From positions 1-32,124 of the forward strand of contig CAJMRM010000037.1 of the NCBI GenBank assembly GCA_905215775.1: DNA of 32,124 nt, given 5' to 3'. Position 1 is the stretch's first letter, and every line of letters starts with the position of its first letter. A model generated the notes under the pieces. That model had not been told where the DNA came from and did no database searches. It saw nothing but the letters and a program-made list of their open reading frames with translations. This stretch comes from an uncultured bacterium (GTDB lineage: Bacteria; Bacillota; Clostridia; Lachnospirales; Lachnospiraceae). Shown in pieces: positions 1 to 6,242 of the stretch. Made by a program: the position numbers and the translations under genes.

Positions 1-647
1 TCATCTCCGCACCGCGTCTGGACGACCTTCAGTGCGCCTTCACATCCATGAAGGGCTTCTTAAAGAGCCAGAGCGAGAAGAGCGTTTCCGTTCTCTGCGT
101 GATGGACAACGAGGAAGTGGGCAGCGGCACGAAGCAGGGCGCAGGCTCCACCTTCCTTTACGACGTTCTCCGCCGGATCAACTTCTCCATGGGAAGAAGC
201 GAGGAGGAATACTGGACAGCCGTGGCTTCCAGCTTTATGATCTCCGGTGACAACGGCCATGCGGTTCATCCCAACTATGCAGATAAGACCGACCCCACCA
301 GCCGTCCGTACTTAAACGGCGGTATCGTGATCAAGCACAGCGCCAACCAGAAATATACCACCGACGCGGTTTCCGCAGCCGTGATGCGCTGCATCTGCGA
401 CCGCGCAGGCGTGCCCTATCAGAACTTCTTAAACCGCTCCGATATGTTAGGCGGCTCCACTCTGGGCAATATCTCCAACTCCAAGGTATCCTTAAATACC
501 GTGGACATCGGACTGCCCCAGCTGGCAATGCACTCCTCCTATGAGACCGCAGGCGCCAAGGATATGGAGTATATGGTAAAAGCCTTTGAGGAATTCTATC
601 GGTCCTCCATTTCCGTATCGGAAGACGGATCCTTTGAGATCCAGTAA
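1..647 (+). CDS. M18 family aminopeptidase, 3' part
   Basis: This is the C-terminal part of a zinc metallo-aminopeptidase of family M18 (aspartyl aminopeptidase type, cytoplasmic, tetrahedral TET-like complexes in known members). The reading frame is open from base 3 with no start in the window, so the 5' end lies upstream. The first visible residues, ISAPRLDD, are the M18 signature. Further on are DNEEVGSG (metal-binding Glu region), AVHPNY, the GGSTLGNIS stretch and a C-terminal AMHSSYE, which corresponds to the MHSxxE metal-ligand region of the family. About 215 residues are present of the usual 420-470. It ends 200 bases before the next gene, and a hairpin at 693-730 may end its transcript. 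Family assignment is secure; physiological substrate is not. Confidence 0.93.
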   Translation, partial: ISAPRLDDLQCAFTSMKGFLKSQSEKSVSVLCVMDNEEVGSGTKQGAGSTFLYDVLRRINFSMGRSEEEYWTAVASSFMISGDNGHAVHPNYADKTDPTSRPYLNGGIVIKHSANQKYTTDAVSAAVMRCICDRAGVPYQNFLNRSDMLGGSTLGNISNSKVSLNTVDIGLPQLAMHSSYETAGAKDMEYMVKAFEEFYRSSISVSEDGSFEIQ

Positions 648-653
648 ACGTAC

Positions 654-682
654 TGGACAGATCCGGCAGCTTATTTTATACT
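654..682 (+). promoter_or_regulatory. Predicted sigma-A-type promoter of the NhaC-family gene
   Basis: TGGACA at 654-659 and TATACT at 677-682 are separated by 17 bases. This matches the -35/-10 consensus at 5/6 and 5/6 positions. A start near 689 would give a leader of about 158 bases before the antiporter start codon. It lies just after the aminopeptidase stop, so the antiporter probably has its own transcript. Confidence 0.6.
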
Positions 683-692
683 GTATGCAAGG

Positions 693-730
693 ACAGAGGC
701 CAGGACATCTATTTTGTCCCGGGCCTCTGT
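693..730 (+). terminator. Hairpin: aminopeptidase terminator or first leader stem
   Basis: ACAGAGGCC (693-701) pairs perfectly with GGCCTCTGT (722-730), and GGAC (703-706) with GTCC (716-719), around a 9-base loop. The trailing sequence is only moderately T-rich (TATTTGATTT). It could end the aminopeptidase transcript. It also lies a few bases downstream of the start predicted from the 654-682 promoter, so it would be the first stem of the antiporter leader. Confidence 0.55.
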
Positions 731-752
731 ATTTGATTTACGCGGGCAATGA

Positions 753-813
753 GCCAGAGTCCGTGCCTGCACGAGACCCTGGCGGCTGCCGCGATACCCA
801 TGAGAAGCTCATG
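753..813 (+). promoter_or_regulatory. Structured 5' leader of the NhaC-family gene
   Basis: Two further stems follow the 693-730 hairpin. In the first, GCCAG (753-757), GTC (759-761) and CGTG (762-765) pair with CACG, GAC and CTGGC ending at 783, with small bulges. In the second, CATGAG (799-804) pairs with CTCATG (808-813) over a 3-base loop, about 24 bases before the ribosome binding site. No intrinsic terminator was found next to the start codon. I do not recognise a known riboswitch class here. Confidence 0.4.
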
Positions 814-846
814 CAGCGCGCTTCTTATGGCTTACGGGAGGAGAAT

Positions 847-2163
847 ATGATGCTGGAAAACCTTGTGATGGCGGCCTTTGTGGCCGTTCTGATGCTCTGC
901 GTGGCCTTCGGCGTTCCGACGGCGGCCGCTCTGCTGGCCGGATATCTGATCTTTATTCTGTACGGGGTGAAGAAGGGATATTCGGTCCGCGCACTTCTTA
1001 AAATGTCCTGGTCCGGTCTTGGGACCGTGATCCGGATCCTTTTTATCTTTCTTCTTATTGGAATTCTGACGGCCCTGTGGAGAGGCGCCGGGACCATTCC
1101 GGAGATCATCGCCGTTTCGGCGGGACTGATCCACCCTTCGGGATTTTTACTTCTCAGCTTCTTATTAAATTGTGCCGTTTCGGTACTGACGGGAACATCC
1201 TTTGGCACTGCGGCCACCATGGGCGTGGTCTGTATGACCATGGGGGCGGCCATGGGCGTGAATCCGCTGTTTACGGGCGGGGCTGTGGTATCCGGGATCT
1301 TTTTCGGGGACCGGTGCTCCCCGGTGTCCACCAGCGCTCTTTTAGTCAGCGAACTCACGGGGACCGATCTGTATGGAAATATCCGCAGGATGCTCCGGTC
1401 CTGTCTGGTCCCGTTCGTCCTGACCTGCGCGGCCTACCTGGCCCTGGGGGCGTTTTCCGGAGGGGAAGGCGGGGCCATGGATGTGGAGGCCATGTTTTCT
1501 CAACGCTTTACCCTGCACTGGATCCTTCTGATCCCCGCGTTTCTGATCCTGGTGATGGCAGCCTTCCGCGCCCAGGTAAAATATACCCTGCTGGCCAGTG
1601 CGGCAGCGGCGGCGGTGTGCTGTCTGGTATTCCAGAGGATGTCCATTGCGGAGCTTGTAAGACTCATGATCTTTGGATACCGGCCGGAGGATCCGCAGCT
1701 GGCGGCCATGATGAACGGCGGCGGCTTCCTTTCCATGGTCCAGGTATCGGTGATCGTGGGGATCTCCTCTGCGTATGCGGGGATCTTTGAGGGCACCGGC
1801 CTTCTTCTGGGGATCAAGGGGTATGTGGAGGCCATCAGCAGGAGGATCACGTCCTTTGGAGGGATCCTGGCGGTCTCGGTGGTCACCTCCATGATCTCCT
1901 TTAACCAGACCCTGGCGATCATCCTGACAGACCAGCTTACGAAGGATGCGGAGCCGGATAAGGAAAAACGGGCGCTGGCCCTGGAGGATACGGTGGTCCT
2001 CATGGCGGCTCTGGTCCCCTGGTCCATTGCGGGGAATGTGCCCATCTCCACAATCGGCGCACCCATGGCCAGCCTGTGTCTGGCATTTTACCTGTTTCTT
2101 GTGCCATTATGGAATTTTGCCCGGGCTTTGACGCAAAATCGTAAGAATTTTGCAAGAAACTGA
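847..2163 (+). CDS. NhaC-family Na+/H+ antiporter-like membrane transporter
   Basis: A polytopic inner-membrane carrier of the NhaC branch, about 438 residues and hydrophobic throughout. Family-type stretches include LTGTSFGTAATMGVV, the GDRCSPVSTSALL segment after a GIFFGD motif, and a late ISFNQTLAIIL/VPWSIAGNVP region. Members exchange Na+ for H+ or carry organic acids or amino acids (for example MleN malate/lactate, or predicted amino-acid carriers under riboswitch or T-box control), so the substrate is uncertain. The frame stays open upstream to 586. The start is set by GGAGG at 837-841, 5 bases before ATG 847 and 8 before an adjacent in-frame ATG at 850; either may be used. A promoter (654-682) and a structured leader precede it. 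Confidence 0.85.
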   Translation: MMLENLVMAAFVAVLMLCVAFGVPTAAALLAGYLIFILYGVKKGYSVRALLKMSWSGLGTVIRILFIFLLIGILTALWRGAGTIPEIIAVSAGLIHPSGFLLLSFLLNCAVSVLTGTSFGTAATMGVVCMTMGAAMGVNPLFTGGAVVSGIFFGDRCSPVSTSALLVSELTGTDLYGNIRRMLRSCLVPFVLTCAAYLALGAFSGGEGGAMDVEAMFSQRFTLHWILLIPAFLILVMAAFRAQVKYTLLASAAAAAVCCLVFQRMSIAELVRLMIFGYRPEDPQLAAMMNGGGFLSMVQVSVIVGISSAYAGIFEGTGLLLGIKGYVEAISRRITSFGGILAVSVVTSMISFNQTLAIILTDQLTKDAEPDKEKRALALEDTVVLMAALVPWSIAGNVPISTIGAPMASLCLAFYLFLVPLWNFARALTQNRKNFARN

Positions 2164-2195
2164 AAGGAAAATGCATAAGAATAGAAAAGTTCTCA

Positions 2196-2204
2196 TGCTA
2201 TACT
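2196..2204 (+). promoter_or_regulatory. Extended -10 promoter of the export operon
   Basis: TGCTATACT is an extended -10 element (TGN plus TATACT) 57 bases before the HlyD-like start. No good -35 hexamer lies 17 bases upstream, which is usual for extended -10 promoters. Confidence 0.45.
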
Positions 2205-2260
2205 GAAGCTGACGCTGAAAGAGAGAAAGAGAAAACAGCGTGGTGGGAGGACATACAGAC

Positions 2261-3718
2261 ATGAGACACGACGACAGAATGAAAGAATCGGAAGGAAAAC
2301 CGGTGGTCCAGGGACAGGAAACGGAAGCATCCGGAAAGACGGAGACCAGAGAGGAAGCGGAAATGTCCAGGGAAAAAGGACAGGACGCAGAGGAGAAGGA
2401 GGCGGCTCCGGAAGCGCCGCAGGAGGACGCGGCCTTTGACCGGCAGCTGGAGGAGATGATGAACGGGACCGGGGGAAAGAAGGCCGGGAAGAAAAAACGC
2501 GGAAAAAAGAAGTTTCTCCTGGCGGCAGCGGCTCTGGCAGTCCTTGGCATTGGAGCCGTAAAGGCTTTGGGCGGCAGCGAGCCCAGCCTTCCTGCAGTGG
2601 CCACAGTGACGCCGGTGAGAAAGGAGATCCAGAACCGGCTTTCGGTCAGCGGACCGGTTTCCGGCACCGACAGCGTGGATGTGGTATCCAATCTCCATGC
2701 GGAGGTTCTGGATATTCCCGTGAAGGAGGGCGATAAGGTCACCAAGGGACAGGTCCTGGCAGTTCTGGACGATACAGACCTGAAAAAAGAGGTGGCCATG
2801 GCTAAAAACGATTACGATCTGGCGGTGAGCACCTGCGCGGAGCAGGACCGGGACGCCAGAAACGGCTATGCCAAGGCTGTCCAGGATCTGAAAACGGCTC
2901 AGGACAATTATAACCGGACGAAGGTTCTCTACGACAGCGGCGACGTGCCCCTGGTGGATCTGGAAACGGCGGAAAACGGCTTAAACGATGCAAAGCGTCA
3001 GGCAGCCTCCTATGAGGTGAAAAACGGCCAGGCCGTGGCTGGGGATTCCTACCGGCTCCAGGTGGAAAAGGCCCGGTTTGAGTATGAGAAAAAGCAGGAG
3101 CAGCTGGCGGATACCCAGATCACCAGCCCCATTGACGGTACGGTGGTGCGGGTCAACACCAAGGTGGGCCGGTTCGCCGATTCGGTGGAGGATTCGGAGC
3201 CCTTATTCATTATAGAAAATCTGGATGTACTGGAAATGGAGATCAAGGTCAGCGAATATTCCATCGGAAAGGTGGCCGTGGGCCAGGAGGCGGAGATCTC
3301 CGCGGATATCCTGGACGGAGAAACGGTCCGCGGCCAGGTGGTGTCCATTTCTCCCACCGGTGAGGAAAAGGGCGGCGGCTCCACCGAGCGGGTCATCCCC
3401 ACCAGGGTACGGATCATGGACGAGGATACGAAGCTCATTGCCGGGATCACGGCCAAGGCCCAGATCGTCCTGGAGGAAAAGGAGGACGCCCTGACGGTGC
3501 CGGTGGCCGCAGTCACCGAGCGGAACGGGGTTCCCATGGTGCTGGCGGTGAAGGACGGGGTGATCCATGAGGTTCCCGTAAAGACCGGGATCGAGGGCGA
3601 CGTGGAGCTGGAGATCCTTCCCGGAGAGGGAGAGGAGCTGGATGAGACGACCCAGATCGTGGCCGCTCCCGCTGAGGGCTTTACAGACGGCATGGCCGTG
3701 ACCGCCATGGCGCAGTAA
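2261..3718 (+). CDS. HlyD/MacA-like membrane fusion protein
   Basis: Periplasmic-adaptor-type subunit of a tripartite-like exporter; in a Gram-positive cell it would sit outside the membrane and dock on the permease. Of 485 residues, 1-84 are very rich in E, K, Q and D and should be cytoplasmic. Residues 85-104 form one membrane anchor. A split biotinyl/lipoyl-like domain follows (VKEGDKVTKGQVLAVLDDTD, later ITSPIDGTVVRVNTKVG), with a helical hairpin inserted between the halves, and then beta-barrel regions. Start ATG 2261 is chosen because GGGAGG at 2245-2250 is 10 bases upstream; an in-frame GTG at 2240 has no ribosome binding site. The ATPase gene starts 7 bases after the stop, so the two are an operon. 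The substrate is unknown (peptide, lipid or drug). Confidence 0.88.
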   Translation: MRHDDRMKESEGKPVVQGQETEASGKTETREEAEMSREKGQDAEEKEAAPEAPQEDAAFDRQLEEMMNGTGGKKAGKKKRGKKKFLLAAAALAVLGIGAVKALGGSEPSLPAVATVTPVRKEIQNRLSVSGPVSGTDSVDVVSNLHAEVLDIPVKEGDKVTKGQVLAVLDDTDLKKEVAMAKNDYDLAVSTCAEQDRDARNGYAKAVQDLKTAQDNYNRTKVLYDSGDVPLVDLETAENGLNDAKRQAASYEVKNGQAVAGDSYRLQVEKARFEYEKKQEQLADTQITSPIDGTVVRVNTKVGRFADSVEDSEPLFIIENLDVLEMEIKVSEYSIGKVAVGQEAEISADILDGETVRGQVVSISPTGEEKGGGSTERVIPTRVRIMDEDTKLIAGITAKAQIVLEEKEDALTVPVAAVTERNGVPMVLAVKDGVIHEVPVKTGIEGDVELEILPGEGEELDETTQIVAAPAEGFTDGMAVTAMAQ

Positions 3719-3725
3719 AGGGGGA

Positions 3726-4538
3726 ATGGATGTGTTTGGAATCAGAGACAAAAAGCTTTCTCCCTATATGACAGAAAACGTCCATGAGGAGCTGATCCGC
3801 CTGGAAAACCTGGTGAAGATCTATGATACCGGGGCCATTAAGGTCCTGGGGCTGAAAAAGATCAGCCTGACCATCCGGCGGGGGGAGTTTGTGGCCATCA
3901 TGGGCCATTCCGGCTCGGGAAAATCCACGCTCATGAATATCCTGGGCTGCCTGGACCGCCCCACCATGGGCCACTATTATCTGGACGGCATCGACACGGC
4001 GGAGCTGGATCCCAACGAGCTTTCGGCGGTGCGGAATTTAAAGATCGGCTTCGTGTTCCAGTCCTTTAACCTGATCTCCAGGACCTCGGCCTTAAAGAAT
4101 GTGGAGCTTCCTATGACCTATGCCCGGATCCCCAAGAGGAAACGGGCGGAGCGGGCCATGGAGCTTCTGGAATGCGTGGGTCTGGGAGCCAGGACAGACC
4201 ATATGCCCAATGAAATGTCCGGAGGGCAGAGGCAGAGGGTGGCCATCGCCAGGGCCCTGGCCAACGAGCCGCCGCTGATCTTAGCCGACGAACCTACGGG
4301 AAATCTGGATACGGCTGCCTCCATTGAGATCATGGAGATCTTTTCGGAGCTCCATAAGGCCGGGGCCACGGTGGTGGTGGTGACCCACGAGGAAAACATC
4401 GCCGCCTTCACGGACCGGATCATCCGGTTTTCCGACGGCCAGATCATCAGCGATGAGAAAAACTTAAATCCCACGCCCGGCAGCGGAGTGATCCATACCC
4501 GGGGGCTTTACAGGAGAAAGGGGGAGGCCGTATGCTGA
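3726..4538 (+). CDS. MacB/LolD-type ABC transporter ATPase
   Basis: Nucleotide-binding subunit powering the exporter. Visible motifs: Walker A GHSGSGKST (60-68), Q-loop VFQSFNL (about 110-116), signature MSGGQRQR (164-171), Walker B LILADEP (184-190), D-loop TGNLD and H-loop VVVTHEE (His221). The aromatic A-loop residue is in KIYDTG. These are characteristic of the MacB/LolD/FtsE group that works with single-anchor permeases. The start is uncertain. ATG 3726 lies only one base after a GGGGG run (3720-3724), whereas in-frame GTG 3732 has 7-base spacing. The stop overlaps the permease start by 7 bases, implying translational coupling. Confidence 0.9.
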   Translation: MDVFGIRDKKLSPYMTENVHEELIRLENLVKIYDTGAIKVLGLKKISLTIRRGEFVAIMGHSGSGKSTLMNILGCLDRPTMGHYYLDGIDTAELDPNELSAVRNLKIGFVFQSFNLISRTSALKNVELPMTYARIPKRKRAERAMELLECVGLGARTDHMPNEMSGGQRQRVAIARALANEPPLILADEPTGNLDTAASIEIMEIFSELHKAGATVVVVTHEENIAAFTDRIIRFSDGQIISDEKNLNPTPGSGVIHTRGLYRRKGEAVC

Positions 4539-5743
4539 TCGAAAACATGGCCATGGCCTTCCACGCCATAAAGGCCAATAAGATGCGCTCGTTTCTCACC
4601 ATGCTGGGCATCATCATCGGAATCGGTTCGGTGATCTCCATTGTGTCCATCGGCGATACCATGCGGGGGCTGTTCCAGGATCTTTATAAGGACGTGGGGA
4701 TCACCCAGGCCTACATCCAGATCGGCTACTGGCTTGACGACGTGCGGATGACCGATTATTTTACGCTGGATGATCTGGACAAGATCAAGGAGGTATTCGG
4801 AGACGAGATCGCCTATATCGACAGCAGCGCATACCTGAGCACAGATGTACAGGCGGGACGGACCAAAATGAAGTTTGAATTTACCGGCATCGATTATAAT
4901 TACCAGGAGGTACAGCCGGTGGATGTGATCTACGGCCGGTATCTCAACGAGGGAGACGTGCTGGGCCGGAGGAAAAACCTGGTGATGGAAGCAAAAAGCG
5001 CCGAGAAGCTGTTCGGAACGGAAAACGCCGTAGGGAAAAGCCTGCGGATGACCGTTTACGGAGAGACCGACGAATATACGGTGGTGGGCGTTTACAAAAA
5101 AGAGATGAACGCCTTCCAGGCGCTGATGATGGGGACCGGAAGCGATACGGGGGCAGCCTTTATCCCCTATACGATCCTTACCTGGCCCAACGATAATTTC
5201 TATTCCTGCCGTTTGTTTGCGGAGGACGATGTGGATATGACGGACTTTATGAACCGGCTTATGGCATATATCGCCAAGCAGAAGGACAGGAGGCCGGAGG
5301 ACTTTTACAGTCAGACGGCGGTGGAAGAGATGGGAAGCGTGGACAGTATGATGGGAGCCCTTTCGGCGGCTGTGGGCGGCATCGCGGCCATTTCTCTTCT
5401 GGTGGGCGGCATCGGAATTATGAACATCATGCTGGTGTCTGTAACGGAGCGGACCCGGGAGATCGGGATCCGGAAGGCTCTGGGAGCCAGGACCCGGGAC
5501 GTGCTGATCCAGTTTTTGACGGAATCGGCTATTCTTTCGGCCTGCGGCGGCATCATCGGCGTGGTGCTGGCGGTGAGCGTGGTGTCCCTGGGCGGGATGG
5601 CTCTGGGACTTCCGGTGGTCATAAAGCCGGGGATCATCCTCCTGGCCGTGGGCTTTTCTGCGGTGGTGGGAATCTTTTTTGGAATCTATCCGGCCTCCAG
5701 GGCGGCCAAGGCAGATCCCATCGACGCCCTGCGGTATGAATAA
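4532..5743 (+). CDS. MacB-like FtsX-family ABC permease
   Basis: Membrane subunit of the exporter, 403 residues. Its plan is that of MacB permeases: N-terminal membrane helix (about 20-41, FLTMLGIIIGIGSVISIVSIG), an extracytoplasmic MacB_PCD-like domain to about residue 270, then three C-terminal helices of the FtsX domain. The conserved cytoplasmic coupling stretch TERTREIGIRKALGA follows the second helix, and the C-terminus has the typical YPASRAAKADPIDALRYE. It starts inside the end of the ATPase gene. Unlike Escherichia coli MacB, the ATPase is a separate protein, as is usual in Firmicutes. A strong terminator follows at 5768. Confidence 0.9.
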   Translation: MLIENMAMAFHAIKANKMRSFLTMLGIIIGIGSVISIVSIGDTMRGLFQDLYKDVGITQAYIQIGYWLDDVRMTDYFTLDDLDKIKEVFGDEIAYIDSSAYLSTDVQAGRTKMKFEFTGIDYNYQEVQPVDVIYGRYLNEGDVLGRRKNLVMEAKSAEKLFGTENAVGKSLRMTVYGETDEYTVVGVYKKEMNAFQALMMGTGSDTGAAFIPYTILTWPNDNFYSCRLFAEDDVDMTDFMNRLMAYIAKQKDRRPEDFYSQTAVEEMGSVDSMMGALSAAVGGIAAISLLVGGIGIMNIMLVSVTERTREIGIRKALGARTRDVLIQFLTESAILSACGGIIGVVLAVSVVSLGGMALGLPVVIKPGIILLAVGFSAVVGIFFGIYPASRAAKADPIDALRYE

Positions 5744-5767
5744 AAAGAAAAGAAGCTGTTTTGCTGG

Positions 5768-5792
5768 GACCGGCCGGAAGGCCGGTCTTTTT
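5768..5792 (+). terminator. Rho-independent terminator of the export operon
   Basis: GACCGGCC (5768-5775), loop GGAA, GGCCGGTC (5780-5787), then a run of five T to 5792. It lies 25 bases after the permease stop. Confidence 0.88.
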
Positions 5793-6189
5793 GCGGCCGG
5801 AGGATGCGTATCTGCCTTATGGGGTGCATCCTAGCTTCGTTTTTGGGCATAGCCTGCAATTTTTTTCTGCTATGCCCAAAATCCCGGCAGTTTTTGGGCA
5901 TACACAGAGAAAAAGGAGATATATGTCCAATTCCACAGGAAGATCCGGTGAAATTCCAGGATTTCCGCACGGTTTTTGGGCACCGTGGAAAAAAGGGAGT
6001 ATTTTTGTCCAAAATTTTTGACGATACAGGAGGGGGGAATATGAAGCTGGGGAGCATATAATCGGTAGAACAGGGAACGGGAGATGAAAGTTAGAGAGGA
6101 CAGGAAGATGGGGAGGAGCAGAGGTCAGGGAAACGGAGGACAGACACACCAGACCATGCCCAATCCCCCGGTGTTGCAGACCGCCCCAT
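5793..6189. other. Gene-poor intergenic region with repeats
   Basis: No convincing gene lies between the exporter terminator and the terminator of the minus-strand cell-wall protein. Open frames here lack sensible ribosome binding sites or family resemblance. The region holds the TTTTTGGGCA repeat set (5840-5982) and a purine-rich tract (about 6060-6150). A 6-codon frame at 6041-6061 (MKLGSI) sits behind a near-ideal AGGAGG at 6028-6033, and may be the remnant start of a lost gene. Confidence 0.6.
5840..5982. repeat. TTTTTGGGCA direct and inverted repeat cluster
   Basis: The 10-mer TTTTTGGGCA occurs at 5840-5849, 5891-5900 and 5973-5982. An inverted copy makes a 13-bp perfect hairpin: TTTTGGGCATAGC (5841-5853) with GCTATGCCCAAAA (5869-5881). 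The third copy lies in the loop of another hairpin, CACGGT (5968-5973) with ACCGTG (5982-5987). I do not recognise the element. It could be a small mobile or repetitive intergenic element, a protein-binding array, or a folded RNA. Confidence 0.6.
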
Positions 6190-6218
6190 AAAAAAACGCC
6201 CGGCACAAGGACCGGGCG
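6190..6218 (-). terminator. Terminator of the cell-wall-binding protein gene
   Basis: On the minus strand CGCCCGG (6218-6212) and CCGGGCG (6203-6197) form a 7-bp stem with an 8-base loop, followed by seven T (6196-6190). It is 24 bases after the stop codon. Confidence 0.9.
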
Positions 6219-6242
6219 GCTGAAATGCCATATGCGTATCTT

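Noticed and set aside
775..800. T-box-like sequence (TGGC...TGCCGCG) in the NhaC leader
   Set aside because: It resembles the TGG-N-ACCGCG element only loosely. The leader of about 158 bases is too short for Stem I plus antiterminator, and no terminator follows.
586..846. N-terminal extension of the NhaC protein (87 residues)
   Set aside because: It starts inside the aminopeptidase gene, runs through the promoter and hairpins, and has no membrane character or ribosome binding site.
5686..6057. Minus-strand ORF reading repeated MPKN/CPKT-type peptides
   Set aside because: The repeated peptides come from the TTTTTGGGCA DNA repeats; there is no ribosome binding site, and it overlaps the terminator and the end of the permease gene.
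5804..6061. 85-residue plus-strand ORF in the gene-poor region, with a hydrophobic start
   Set aside because: GGAGG abuts the ATG with no spacing, no family resemblance is seen, and the frame runs through the repeats and hairpins.
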